The notes: generated by a model not told the origin, from the letters alone. Shown: positions 7,728 to 16,245, numbered from the stretch's first letter. The stretch: 28,010 bases of DNA from an uncultured Bacteroidota bacterium (GCA_900545215.1 UQXW01000029.1:1-28010), one strand, 5' to 3'. A program made the numbers and translations.

Positions 7728-8513
7728 TTACAATGATTTTTCGGAACGGGTCATTACGATGTGCGAAGTGAGCAGATGGCCTTGTTTTTCTATGATTTCC
7801 GCCCTTACATCGAAGTATCTCTCTATGTTTTCCTTCGTCAATATCTCTTTTGTTTCGCCGTATGCTCCCACCCTGCCGTTTTGAATAAGCAGGATTTGCT
7901 TGCAATACTGCATGGCGAGGTTCAAATCATGCAGAACAATCAATATGCTGCGGCCTTGTGCATTGATGCTTTGCAGAAGCGACATTATCTCGAATTGATG
8001 GTGTATATCCAAATTGCTGACAGGTTCGTCCAACATCAGTATGGGCGTTTGCTGAGCCAAGGCTCTCGCTATGATTATCCGCTGAAACTCTCCGCCGCTC
8101 AGGTTTCTCGCATTGGCATTACGAAGGTGCCATGTGTCGGTTTGCTTCATCGCCATCTCGACCGTTTTCAGGTCTTCCGAACTGTCGGAATAAAGGGGCT
8201 TTTGGTAAGGTTTGCGTCCCATGAGAACGATTTGATGAGCCGAGAAATCGAACATAAGTTCCGTCCGCTGGGGAACAAAGGCGGTTTGTTTCGCAAGGTC
8301 TTTGAAAGAATAGGAACAAATATCCCTGCCGGCAATTCTTATCTTCCCTTTTCCGACATTGTGATTTCTCGTAAGACATCGCAACAAAGTTGTCTTTCCC
8401 GAACCGTTGTTGCCGATTATTCCGCAGAAGCAACCGCTCTCCAAGCCGAAAGACATATCGGAAAGTATCTTTCTCTCCCCCACGGCATAGTTCAAACCTT
8501 TTACTTCTATCAT
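7728..8513 (-). CDS. FecE/BtuD-type ABC transporter ATPase
   Basis: A 261-residue ATP-binding subunit of an iron-siderophore/heme/cobalamin-class importer. All motifs are intact: Walker A GNNGSGKTT (34-42), Q-loop Q82 (FVPQRTEL), signature LSGGE (138-142), Walker B PILMLDEP (157-164), D-loop SNLD, and H195 switch (VLHDLNLA). The start MIEVKG at 8513 overlaps the permease stop by 4 bp (ATGA); the longer reading upstream is only a shadow of the permease gene. No substrate-binding protein or TonB-dependent receptor is adjacent, so the substrate is unknown. Repeat copy A follows the stop. Confidence 0.9.
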   Translation of the reverse strand: MIEVKGLNYAVGERKILSDMSFGLESGCFCGIIGNNGSGKTTLLRCLTRNHNVGKGKIRIAGRDICSYSFKDLAKQTAFVPQRTELMFDFSAHQIVLMGRKPYQKPLYSDSSEDLKTVEMAMKQTDTWHLRNANARNLSGGEFQRIIIARALAQQTPILMLDEPVSNLDIHHQFEIMSLLQSINAQGRSILIVLHDLNLAMQYCKQILLIQNGRVGAYGETKEILTKENIERYFDVRAEIIEKQGHLLTSHIVMTRSEKSL

Positions 8514-9538
8514 CTGTTGAGTTGTTTCTTTGAATTGAAAAGCAGATATATGAAGAACGGAGCTCCAATCAGGGCGGTTATGCTTCCGGGAGGTATTTCC
8601 GCAGGCGGAATGATTACTTTCGAGAGAATATCCCCGAGAGTCATGAAAATAATTCCCCCTACGATAGAGAATGGAACGAGCCTTCGATTGTCCGCTCCGA
8701 TGACGAGCCTCACCATGTGAGGCACAACCAAGCCCACAAAGCCGATTACTCCGCTGCAAGAAACGATTGCACTGACCATGAGGGTGCAAACCAGAAGTAT
8801 GATGCGTTTTGTGCGTTCCACATTCACCCCAAGGCTTTGTGCCGTTTGGTTATCTATCAACAAAGCATTCAAATCCCTTGCATGGAACAGCACGGTGAAT
8901 ATGCCGATTGCCACACATATCGCCACCATCGCCAAATCGGTCATATCTACATAGGAAAGGCTTCCCATCGTCCAGAAGATTATATTTGTCATTTGCTCGC
9001 GATTCAAAACCACAAGCAAGGATATGACCGATGAAATAAGGAAATTGATTGATATACCCGCCAAAAGCAGGGTCGAAGTGTGTATCCTGTTGCCGTATGA
9101 AGCTATTCTGATGATGACGAACACCGTGATGATTGCCGCCAAAAAGCTACTCATTCCTATTCCGAGGACGAAACCCTCCGCTCCGAGAACGATTGCCGTT
9201 GCCGCTCCGAGGGAAGCCCCCGAACTGACGCCCAAGATATAAGGGTCGGACAAAGGATTGCGGAAAACGGATTGGAAAGCCAAGCCGCAAACCGCCAAGC
9301 CTGCACCCGAAACGGCTGCAAAGAGAACACGCGGCAGCCTCAGAGAAAGAACGATATAGCGTTCCGTTTCATTTGCAAGGCTCACTCCCGGCAACGAAAT
9401 GCCGAACGGCGAAAGCAAAGCCTGCAAAGCCTTGCCGGCCTCCAAGGAAGATGCCCCCACAAGGCAATCGACGAACATCAGAACAGCCGCCGCAATGCAC
9501 ATAAAGGCAAAAATCAAATTTCCTTTCCTCTTATTCAT
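8510..9538 (-). CDS. FecCD-family ABC transporter permease
   Basis: A 342-residue inner-membrane permease of the BtuC/FecCD fold, usual length, with about ten hydrophobic helices. Diagnostic segments: RLPRVLFAAVSGAGLAVCGL followed by FQSVFRNPLSDPYILGVSSG (about residues 68-107), LAQSLGVNVERTKR-like ATPase-contact region, and GVIGFVGLVVPHMVRLVIGA near residue 270. It would form a homodimer with the ATPase encoded next to import a metal chelate (siderophore, heme or cobalamin). The ATG at 9538 lies inside the end of the SulP gene (8-bp overlap), so the three genes are translationally coupled. Confidence 0.9.
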   Translation of the reverse strand: MNKRKGNLIFAFMCIAAAVLMFVDCLVGASSLEAGKALQALLSPFGISLPGVSLANETERYIVLSLRLPRVLFAAVSGAGLAVCGLAFQSVFRNPLSDPYILGVSSGASLGAATAIVLGAEGFVLGIGMSSFLAAIITVFVIIRIASYGNRIHTSTLLLAGISINFLISSVISLLVVLNREQMTNIIFWTMGSLSYVDMTDLAMVAICVAIGIFTVLFHARDLNALLIDNQTAQSLGVNVERTKRIILLVCTLMVSAIVSCSGVIGFVGLVVPHMVRLVIGADNRRLVPFSIVGGIIFMTLGDILSKVIIPPAEIPPGSITALIGAPFFIYLLFNSKKQLNR

Positions 9539-11261
9539 TCAGTGAAAGGGTTTGCTCGGGATTTGTAAGCTCGTTTGCCTTATCCAAAGCCTTTGAAATA
9601 TGGTCGAAGATGAACTCCCTGCCGAGTTCGTCCGCAAATCCGCTCTTATCCAAAACCTGATATACCTCATCCGTCACCCCGCTGAGAATAATCTGTATCT
9701 TTTCCCGTCTGCTCTTGTCGCAAAGGGAACGAAGGTTCTTCAATCCCGTCGAATCGATAAAGGGAACCTTTCTCATACGAACTATTCTTACTTTCGGCTT
9801 TTTGACTGTCGATTTGGCTGCAAGCTCGTCGAACTTGTTCGCAATGCCGAAGAAGAACGGTCCGTCTATCTCATAAATCTGTACACTCTTGTTTACCTTC
9901 TCATAAACGCTGTCCGACTCGGGGTCTTCCGTTCTTTGCAATTCATCTTCTATCACTCTGATGGAGGAAGTCTCCATGACACGCTTGATGAAAAGCACAA
10001 AGGCAATGAGCAAGCCCACCTCTATGGCTATGGTAAGGTCGAAGATGACGGTGAGGAAGAAAGTTATCAAAAGAACCACCACATCGCTTTTCGGGTTTTT
10101 GAATATCGCTTTGAAGGAACGCCATTCGCTCATGTTGTAAGAGACGATTACCAAAATTCCTGCCAAGCATGCAAACGGTATGTTGGCTGCCAACGGCATG
10201 AGAAACAGGTAAACCAGCAACAAGAATACCGCATGAACAATTCCTGCAACCGGAGTACGACCGCCGTTGTTGATATTCGCCATCGTTCTGGCTATCGCAC
10301 CGGTGGCAGGTATGCCTCCGACCAACGGCAACACCGCATTGGCTACGCCTTGTCCTATCAACTCGGTATTGGAGTTATGTTTCTTTCCCGTGGCTCCGTC
10401 AGCCACCATGGCGGAAAGAAGACTTTCTATGGCACAAAGCACAGCTATCGTGAAGGCAGGCGAAATCAGCATTCGCACGGCGTCGATGTCTATCTTGGGA
10501 ACTTCGGCTTGCGGAAGTGCAACACCGCCTGCCAATTCGGGATAGACGCTCCCTATGGTCGCAAGTTCTATTCCGTGATTTTTCAACAAGATTGCGGCTA
10601 TCGTACAAATTATTATGGCAATCAGACTGCCCGGTATGACTTTCGTAACCTTCGACCAAAGAAATCCTATCGCCACCGTGAAGACCGCCATTGCCGTTGC
10701 AAAAGGGTTGATTGTGGAGAAGTGTTCGATGTAGCACTTCCATTTCTCCACAAATCCCGACGGCACGGCAAGCGTTCCCCCGTCCAATGCAGTCAATCCG
10801 AAGAAATCCTTCATCTGAGTGGAGAATATGGTGAGGGCAATGCCCGAAGTAAAGCCCACGATTATGGGATACGGCATGAACTTTATTATGTCCCCTATTT
10901 TCAAAAGCCCCATAAGTATGAGTATCACGCCTGCCATGAAGGTGGCAATCATCAATCCGTTGAAACCGTATTGGCTTATTATGCCGGCGATGATAACTAT
11001 GAATGCACCCGTAGGCCCTCCGATTTGAACATGCGAGCCTCCGAGCATGGAGATTATCGCTCCGCCTACAATGGCTGTTATTAAACCTTGTTGCGGACTT
11101 ACTCCCGAAGCGATGGCAAAGGCTATGGCGAGAGGAATGGCAACGACGCCCACAATAATTCCCGCCGTGAAATCTTTGAAAAACAAATCCTTTGAATAGG
11201 TTCTTGAACGCAACAGTTCAAAGAACTTAGGCTCGAAAACCCCTTTGAAATCCCACTTCAT
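9531..11261 (-). CDS. SulP-family anion transporter with STAS domain
   Basis: A 576-residue SLC26/SulP protein: a membrane domain (about residues 25-420; signature stretch ASGVSPQQGLITAIVGGAII near the first helices and 'HVQIGGPTGAFIVI') followed by a cytosolic STAS domain (about 455-560) with the conserved VPFIDSTGLKNL loop (S504). SulP proteins carry sulfate, bicarbonate or dicarboxylates; the sequence does not say which. I chose the ATG at 11261 over one ten codons upstream because GGAGGG precedes it by seven bases. First gene of the unit with the FecCD-type transporter, an unusual pairing. Confidence 0.88.
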   Translation of the reverse strand: MKWDFKGVFEPKFFELLRSRTYSKDLFFKDFTAGIIVGVVAIPLAIAFAIASGVSPQQGLITAIVGGAIISMLGGSHVQIGGPTGAFIVIIAGIISQYGFNGLMIATFMAGVILILMGLLKIGDIIKFMPYPIIVGFTSGIALTIFSTQMKDFFGLTALDGGTLAVPSGFVEKWKCYIEHFSTINPFATAMAVFTVAIGFLWSKVTKVIPGSLIAIIICTIAAILLKNHGIELATIGSVYPELAGGVALPQAEVPKIDIDAVRMLISPAFTIAVLCAIESLLSAMVADGATGKKHNSNTELIGQGVANAVLPLVGGIPATGAIARTMANINNGGRTPVAGIVHAVFLLLVYLFLMPLAANIPFACLAGILVIVSYNMSEWRSFKAIFKNPKSDVVVLLITFFLTVIFDLTIAIEVGLLIAFVLFIKRVMETSSIRVIEDELQRTEDPESDSVYEKVNKSVQIYEIDGPFFFGIANKFDELAAKSTVKKPKVRIVRMRKVPFIDSTGLKNLRSLCDKSRREKIQIILSGVTDEVYQVLDKSGFADELGREFIFDHISKALDKANELTNPEQTLSLNE

Positions 11262-11268
11262 AAACTTT

Positions 11269-11274
11269 CCCTCC
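11269..11274 (-). promoter_or_regulatory. Shine-Dalgarno-like site deciding the SulP start
   Basis: Minus-strand GGAGGG seven bases upstream of the ATG at 11261. It favours this start over the upstream in-frame ATG at 11291, which would also lie on or before the predicted -7 promoter box and hence outside the transcript. Confidence 0.55.
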
Positions 11275-11288
11275 GAAAAAAGACTTTG

Positions 11289-11296
11289 CAAAGGTA
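11289..11296 (-). promoter_or_regulatory. -7 promoter box for the SulP-ABC unit
   Basis: Minus strand TACCTTTG, a perfect match to TAnnTTTG, about 28 bp before the chosen start. No good -33 TTG is at the usual distance. Confidence 0.5.
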
Positions 11297-11370
11297 CGAA
11301 ATTTCCTCTTACTCATCTGACATACTTGCCAAGAACGGATTTTCAAGCACTTGCGAAGACGGGAATGAAT

Positions 11371-11442
11371 CGGCGTTTCGCTGAAATAAAACGCCGAAAG
11401 AAAAAATTATTCCGCCGTTTCGTTTTCATGGAACGGCATTTT
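11371..11442. repeat. Dispersed palindromic element, copy B
   Basis: CGGCGTTT (11371-11378) pairs with AAACGCCG (11389-11396). Then the conserved AAAGAAAAAATTATTC linker, then CGCCGTTTC against a decayed GGAACGGCA arm. It sits between the divergent SulP and kamA promoters, so here it cannot be an operon-end terminator. In the remaining intergenic sequence (11297-11595) I see only a short direct repeat (AAAGTCTTTT at about 11461 and 11498). Confidence 0.75.
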
Positions 11443-11595
11443 GTCGAAGAAGGTACGTACAAAGTCTTTTTCCGAAAGGCAAAACAGAGTGAAAAGAAAG
11501 TCTTTTCGTTAGATGAATAAGGTATTGAATTCGGTTTTTGGTCGCATTGTTGCAAGTCATTCCGCTTTTGCGTTCGCAATGTCGTGAAAAAGCCA

Positions 11596-11603
11596 TATCT
11601 TTG
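11596..11603 (+). promoter_or_regulatory. -7 promoter box for kamABC
   Basis: TATCTTTG matches TAnnTTTG, 31 bp before the kamA ATG. The -33 element is poor: TTTTG at 11566-11570 is about 25 bp away. Confidence 0.5.
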
Positions 11604-11634
11604 CAGGACGAAAAAATATAAACCAACGATAAAT

Positions 11635-12888
11635 ATGCAAGTAAACAGAAGAAAAGAGTTGTTTCCGAACGTTACCGACGAACAATGGTACGATTGGAAG
11701 TGGCAGGTGAAGAACAGAGTAGAGACTTTGGAGGATTTGAAAAAGTACATCACTCTTACAGCGGAAGAAGAGCAAGGTGTGGCAAACGCATTGAAGACTT
11801 TGCGTATGGCTATTACTCCTTACTATTTGTCTTTAATCGATGTGAACAATCCGAACGACCCCGTACGTCGTCAGGCTATCCCTACGGGTGCGGAACTTCA
11901 TCAGGCAAATGCAGATCTTTTGGACCCTCTTCACGAGGACGAGGATTCACCTGCTCCGGGACTTACTCACCGTTATCCGGACAGAGTTTTGTTCCTCATA
12001 ACGGACATGTGTTCGATGTATTGCCGTCATTGCACACGTCGTCGTTTCGCAGGACAACACGATTGCGAGAGTACGCAGGACAGAATCGATAAATGTATAG
12101 AATATATCGCCAAAACTCCGCAAGTGAGAGACGTTTTGCTATCGGGCGGAGACGCTTTGATGGTGAACGATGACATGTTGGAATCGATAATAAAGAGATT
12201 GAGAGCCATTCCTCACGTGGAAATAATCCGTATAGGTTCGAGAACCCCTGTTGTTTGCCCGATGAGAATTACCGACAACTTGGTCAACATGTTGAAGAAA
12301 TACCATCCGATTTGGTTGAACACCCACTTCAATCACCCTAACGAATGTACTGCCGATGCGAAAGCGGCTTGCGAGCGTTTGGCAAACGCCGGTATTCCTT
12401 TGGGTAACCAATCCGTATTGTTGAGAGGCGTTAACGATGATGTCAGAGTGTTCAAAAAATTGGTTCACGAGCTTGTCAAGATGAGAGTAAGACCTTATTA
12501 CATCTATCAATGCGACCTTTCGATGGGATTGGAACACTTCCGTACTCCTGTTTCCAAGGGATTGGAGATAATGGAAAACCTAAGGGGACATACATCCGGC
12601 TATGCCGTTCCGACTTTCGTCGTGGATGCTCCTGGCGGTGGCGGAAAGACTCCGGTTATGCCTCAATACGTAATTTCCCAATCGCCTAACAGAGTCGTTC
12701 TAAGAAACTTCGAGGGAGTTATAACGACATATACAGAACCTGAAAACTATGTTCCGGGAGAATGCGATGTGGATTTCTTGAAAGGAACGGAGATTGTGAA
12801 CGACGGTGTTGCCAAGTTGCTTCGCGGAGACCAGCTTTCCATGGAGCCTGCCCACCTTGCACGTCACGAAAGAAACAAGAAACATTAG
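11635..12888 (+). CDS. kamA: L-lysine 2,3-aminomutase
   Basis: A 417-residue radical-SAM, PLP-dependent enzyme that interconverts L-lysine and L-beta-lysine, the first step of lysine fermentation. Visible: the [4Fe-4S] cysteines C126, C130, C133 (CSMYCRHC), the SAM-contact SGGDAL (170-175), and the PLP lysine K338 in DAPGGGGKTPV. Length and sequence resemble the Porphyromonas and Clostridium enzymes closely. I place the start at MQVNRRKELF (11635) rather than 17 codons upstream, because the upstream part overlaps the predicted promoter. Oddity: of the four cysteines that bind the intersubunit zinc in the clostridial enzyme, only C377 seems to remain (GECDVDF, with D269 at the first position). 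kamB follows after 19 bp. Confidence 0.93.
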   Translation: MQVNRRKELFPNVTDEQWYDWKWQVKNRVETLEDLKKYITLTAEEEQGVANALKTLRMAITPYYLSLIDVNNPNDPVRRQAIPTGAELHQANADLLDPLHEDEDSPAPGLTHRYPDRVLFLITDMCSMYCRHCTRRRFAGQHDCESTQDRIDKCIEYIAKTPQVRDVLLSGGDALMVNDDMLESIIKRLRAIPHVEIIRIGSRTPVVCPMRITDNLVNMLKKYHPIWLNTHFNHPNECTADAKAACERLANAGIPLGNQSVLLRGVNDDVRVFKKLVHELVKMRVRPYYIYQCDLSMGLEHFRTPVSKGLEIMENLRGHTSGYAVPTFVVDAPGGGGKTPVMPQYVISQSPNRVVLRNFEGVITTYTEPENYVPGECDVDFLKGTEIVNDGVAKLLRGDQLSMEPAHLARHERNKKH

Positions 12889-12907
12889 TTTTCAAGCGAC
12901 AGACGAA

Positions 12908-13912
12908 ATGCCTTTTGTAGAAAAGTTACTCGGATACAAGAGTGTTTCTTTCGTCGGTATGGAAAAAAATGCGGGGAAGACCCAGACGCTGAACTATGTG
13001 TTGGGTCGCCTCCGCTCTTTTTCTGATACGAAGATTGCCATCAGTTCTATCGGCATAGACGGTGAGCGAATCGATCAGGTAACTCACACTTCCAAACCGG
13101 AGATACATATATATAAAGGTACGAAATTCGTAACCGCACAGGCTCTTTACCTGCAAAGGGAAATCGTAAGCTGCATTGAAGATGTCGATTTCCGCACAAC
13201 AGCCTTGGGAAGGCTTATAACGGCGGAAGCAATAAGCGATGGGAAGGTGCTTCTGGCAGGTCCGAGCGACACGAAGCAGCTGAAGAATTTCATAGACAGG
13301 CTGTCGAAAAAGGTAAATCTTTGTTTGATCGACGGTGCTTTGTCGAGAATGAGCTTCGGTTCACCCTGCGTAACGGATGCGATGGTGCTTTCGACCGGTG
13401 CTGCGGTGAGTGCGTCCCTGCAAACGATGGTCGATAAGACCCGTTTCACGTACGAACTTATCCGATTGCCGAAATATTCGGGCAGAGAAGCGGAAGAGTT
13501 GAAGCAAAAGGACAGCGGTGTGTTTGCCGTGGCGGACGGAGAAATCGTTCCGCTGGAAATACCCTCTCTCTTGATGATTGAAAAATATAAGGACGTGATA
13601 TTCTCCCACGGAAGGACGATTTACATCTCCGGAGTGCTGAACGAGAAGTTCATGCGTTTCGTTTGCTCGCAGAAAAAGCAGGACAAAACGGAGATAATCA
13701 TCAAAGACTTCACCAAGAACTTCGCTTCGCCGGAAAGCATACGGCAATTCCTTCGCAGAGGAGGCAGATTGAGTGTACTCTATCCTGCAAACCTTATAGC
13801 CATAACGGCAAACCCTATATCACCTACGGGTTACAATTTCGATAACGAACGAATGCTCGACGCATTACGCCAAGCCATTCCGGCGGATATTTACAACATA
13901 AAAACCTTATAA
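12908..13912 (+). CDS. kamB: KamB-like P-loop protein (aminomutase reactivase partner)
   Basis: A 334-residue cytosolic protein with a P-loop near the N-terminus, GMEKNAGKT (17-25), and a Walker B-like NLCLIDGALSR near residues 136-146. It matches the protein that stands between kamA and a MutS-like gene in lysine-fermentation clusters of Porphyromonas and Fusobacterium, which current annotation calls a lysine 5,6-aminomutase reactivase subunit; the assignment here rests on this order and general likeness. A longer in-frame reading starts inside kamA, but MPFVEKLL is the natural start, 19 bp after the kamA stop. kamC starts 4 bp after its stop. It presumably works with KamC in ATP-driven exchange of damaged cobalamin on KamDE. 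Confidence 0.75.
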   Translation: MPFVEKLLGYKSVSFVGMEKNAGKTQTLNYVLGRLRSFSDTKIAISSIGIDGERIDQVTHTSKPEIHIYKGTKFVTAQALYLQREIVSCIEDVDFRTTALGRLITAEAISDGKVLLAGPSDTKQLKNFIDRLSKKVNLCLIDGALSRMSFGSPCVTDAMVLSTGAAVSASLQTMVDKTRFTYELIRLPKYSGREAEELKQKDSGVFAVADGEIVPLEIPSLLMIEKYKDVIFSHGRTIYISGVLNEKFMRFVCSQKKQDKTEIIIKDFTKNFASPESIRQFLRRGGRLSVLYPANLIAITANPISPTGYNFDNERMLDALRQAIPADIYNIKTL

Positions 13913-13916
13913 AGAC

Positions 13917-15284
13917 ATGAGATTTCAACAAGCCGTTGCCGAGTACCCTTCCTTGAAAACGATTTATTCGCAAATGGAATTGCAAACTTCCATGGGCAGG
14001 AAGTTGCTTACGGATACCGAATTCTCGCATTCTTCCGCATGGATAAAACGCCAATGGGAGCAAACGGAGGAGTGTATGGCTTTCAGAAAGGCTCAAAACG
14101 AGCAATCCTTACATCATTTCCTTTGCCTGATGGGCGAGATATGCGATATAAGCGGTACAATCAGCCTTATCGAACAAGGGGAAACGGCAGACGATGTGGG
14201 CTTGTTTGAATTGAAAGTATTCTGCATAAATGTCAAGAAAGTCGGCAAGTTGTTCGCTTCTTCGCTCATGCCTTTGCCGGATTTGCAGGAGGTTATAAAT
14301 ATATTGGATCCCGAAAAGCTGGAATTGCCACGCTTTTACATTTATTCCGCTTACTCAAAAGAATTGGAGGAAAAGCGGAAAGAATGGGAGAAAGCCAAGG
14401 AAAAGAACGACCAAGAGGCAAGTCGCAAACTCTATTGCGAATGCTTGGATTTGGAAGACAAGGTAAGAGAGGAATTATGTTGCCGTATCCGTCCTCTTAT
14501 AGCCGAAATCAAACAAGCCATGGAAAGTATTGCTCAAACGGATGTGGCTTTTGCAAAAGCCGTCTTGGCGGAAGAGCTGCACTTGAACAAGGTCTCGATC
14601 GACGAAACTGCCGAAATCAAATACCGAAACATGTTTCACCCCGTTGTGAAACGCCTGATGACAAAATCGGGCAGGCGTTATCAAGATATAGATGTGCAGG
14701 TCGATGAGAGGGTGCTGTTGATTACCGGAGCGAACATGGCAGGCAAAACGATGATATTGAAGACCCTCGCTCTCAATCAGCTGTTATTGCAATACGGTTT
14801 CTTCCTTGCTTGCGAAAGCGGTGAGGTTTGCTTGGTCGAAAGCGTGCAATGCAGCATAGGAGACGGGCAGAACGAGGAACAAGGCTTGTCTTCGTTCGCA
14901 TGGGAAATCAAAACGTTGGACAATATCATCAAAACGATGCGACAAGGTGGCAGACACCTTGTTTTGGTCGATGAATTGGCAAGAACGACCAACCCCATCG
15001 AGGGAAAGAAACTTGTGGAGGGTTTCATAAAAGTTTGTTCCGAACAATCGAGCCTTGCTGTCGTTACCACCCATTACTCGAATATTCAGGCACCGTGCCG
15101 AAGCATGCGTGTCAAAGGCTTCATGCATCAAGACCTTACCCCGCCGATAGACATAGACCGCATAAGCGACCATATAGATTACAGTCTCATCGAATCCGAT
15201 AACCGACAAGTCCCTACGGAAGCACTGAACCTCTGCCGTCTTCTGGCTGTCGATGATGATTGGATAAGATATTCGGAGGGCTGA
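13917..15284 (+). CDS. kamC: KamC-like MutS-family ATPase
   Basis: A 455-residue protein carrying the MutS ATPase module without the mismatch-recognition domains (MutS proper is about 850 residues). Visible: a helical, charged region (about 145-190, KELEEKRKEWEKAKEKNDQE), then Walker A TGANMAGKTM near 269-278, then Walker B HLVLVDELARTTNPIEGKK near 342-360, and the switch TTHYSN. Context kamA-kamB-kamC marks it as the reactivase ATPase of lysine 5,6-aminomutase rather than a DNA-repair protein. In the clusters I know, kamD and kamE follow; here an unrelated outer-membrane gene does. Only a weak possible terminator follows (a T9 run at 15312-15320). Confidence 0.78.
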   Translation: MRFQQAVAEYPSLKTIYSQMELQTSMGRKLLTDTEFSHSSAWIKRQWEQTEECMAFRKAQNEQSLHHFLCLMGEICDISGTISLIEQGETADDVGLFELKVFCINVKKVGKLFASSLMPLPDLQEVINILDPEKLELPRFYIYSAYSKELEEKRKEWEKAKEKNDQEASRKLYCECLDLEDKVREELCCRIRPLIAEIKQAMESIAQTDVAFAKAVLAEELHLNKVSIDETAEIKYRNMFHPVVKRLMTKSGRRYQDIDVQVDERVLLITGANMAGKTMILKTLALNQLLLQYGFFLACESGEVCLVESVQCSIGDGQNEEQGLSSFAWEIKTLDNIIKTMRQGGRHLVLVDELARTTNPIEGKKLVEGFIKVCSEQSSLAVVTTHYSNIQAPCRSMRVKGFMHQDLTPPIDIDRISDHIDYSLIESDNRQVPTEALNLCRLLAVDDDWIRYSEG

Positions 15285-15405
15285 TACGGGATTTGAAATT
15301 TTTCAAAACGCACTTTTTTTTTAACAGACAACAATATCAAAAGACTGAAAGCGTTTTCTCTGAAAAGCAAATAGCAATAATAAACAACAAAAACAAAAAT
15401 CCAAA

Positions 15406-16101
15406 ATGAGAAAATCGCTTTTGATAGCAATGTGCATGCTGTTCGCCACAGGCGTATTTGCACAAGGAAAGAAAACCAACCTGTTCTTTGAAGTCGGTTT
15501 CGGAACGACGGAACTGTTCAATCACTTCGGTTCATTCCCTTCCGATTACTCCAACGAACAATCGGCAAGAAGTGCAATGAACGTTGATTTCGGCATAGGC
15601 TTAACCTTTAACGACGCTTTCTTTGTGAAGCTCGACCTGCTTACAACTGGAAGCACATTGTACCCTGCCGTACCCGGTTCGTCCACAATGCCCATTTCTA
15701 TCATTGGTATAAAGGAAAACACCAATCTTATGTACACCAATATTGAAATAGGAACGATATATAAAATCGGTTCTTTGAGCATAAGACCTGCCGTGAGCAT
15801 CGGCTTGGTTGCTTTCTCGAATAAATTCACCTATAACCGCATAAATACTTCCAATAGTATGATTGAAACCATGGATTACAAGAATACATCATACGGTTTC
15901 GGCGGAGGATTTTCCGTAACGGCGGATTACAAATTGAACAAATACTTATCCGTTTTTGCAAAAGGTGCAATCATGGGTACATCTGCACCGGATAGAGAAC
16001 TTAACGAAGAATTGACTCTCTTGACATACGGATACAATGGCATCGACAAAGACCCTGTAACAATGATTTCCACTTCCATCGGAATGCGTTGCAATTTCTG
16101 A
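15406..16101 (+). CDS. Small outer-membrane beta-barrel protein
   Basis: A 231-residue protein with a signal peptide (MRKSLLIAMCMLFATGVFAQ, cleavage around FA-Q). The mature chain alternates polar and hydrophobic residues in about eight strands (for example NLFFEVGFGTTELF, SIRPAVSIGLVAF, TSYGFGGGFSVTADY) and ends in GMRCNF with a terminal phenylalanine, a usual mark of outer-membrane barrels. The exact family is not clear; it is of the OmpA-like/PorT-like size. Function unknown. It sits between kamC and fabD and has its own strong terminator, so it is probably a separate unit; I did not find a consensus promoter in the 121 bp before it. Confidence 0.75.
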   Translation: MRKSLLIAMCMLFATGVFAQGKKTNLFFEVGFGTTELFNHFGSFPSDYSNEQSARSAMNVDFGIGLTFNDAFFVKLDLLTTGSTLYPAVPGSSTMPISIIGIKENTNLMYTNIEIGTIYKIGSLSIRPAVSIGLVAFSNKFTYNRINTSNSMIETMDYKNTSYGFGGGFSVTADYKLNKYLSVFAKGAIMGTSAPDRELNEELTLLTYGYNGIDKDPVTMISTSIGMRCNF

Positions 16102-16126
16102 ACGCCCGAACGGCATAAAATACCCG

Positions 16127-16166
16127 GAGGGTTTGCATGCGAAAAATGCAAGCCCTCTTTGCTTTT
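16127..16166 (+). terminator. Strong intrinsic terminator after the outer-membrane barrel gene
   Basis: GAGGGTTTGCAT (16127-16138) pairs with ATGCAAGCCCTC (16146-16157), 12 bp with one G-U pair and a 7-nt loop, followed by TTTGCTTTT. It is immediately upstream of repeat copy C. Confidence 0.8.
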
Positions 16167-16170
16167 CGCC

Positions 16171-16245
16171 AAACGCCGTTTCATGAAGATTAAAACGCCG
16201 AAAGAAAAAATTATTCCGCCGTTTCATTTTTCCGAAACGGCGTTT
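16171..16245. repeat. Dispersed palindromic element, copy C
   Basis: Best-preserved symmetric form: outer arms AAACGCCGTTTC (16171-16182) and GAAACGGCGTTT (16234-16245) are perfectly complementary over 12 bp. Inside lies the shared core (AAACGCCG, AAAGAAAAAATTATTC, CGCCGTTTC, about 16193-16224). The inner CGCCGTTTC can instead pair with GAAACGGCG over an 8-nt loop. The right end reaches into the fabD promoter region. Confidence 0.8.

Noticed and set aside
7761..8720. A 319-codon open frame opposite the ABC ATPase and permease genes
   Set aside because: The minus strand has complete ABC motifs; the plus-strand frame has none.
8514..8789. N-terminal extension of the ABC ATPase
   Set aside because: The 92 extra codons lie out of frame inside the permease gene and read as non-protein-like sequence; MIEVKG with the ATGA overlap is the natural start.
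9600..11084. A 494-codon open frame on the plus strand opposite the SulP gene
   Set aside because: Composition is low-complexity (His, Tyr, Arg, Gln rich) with no domain; it is the antisense shadow of a clear SulP gene.
11262..11634. Cobalamin riboswitch upstream of the SulP-ABC or kam units
   Set aside because: No B12-box-like GCCACTG and no fitting structure were seen; the space is taken by promoters and repeat copy B.
15296..15320. Terminator after kamC (TTTGAAA / TTTCAAA followed by a T9 run)
   Set aside because: The palindrome is all A/T-rich with a 2-nt centre and the T run starts seven bases later; too weak to list as a terminator.
7638..16245. Short basic peptides (KRRNNFFFRRF-type, or KRRKKKLFRRF-type on the other strand) recurring at several loci
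   Set aside because: They are translations of the palindromic repeat core, not a gene family; they differ in frame and flanks and lack common starts.
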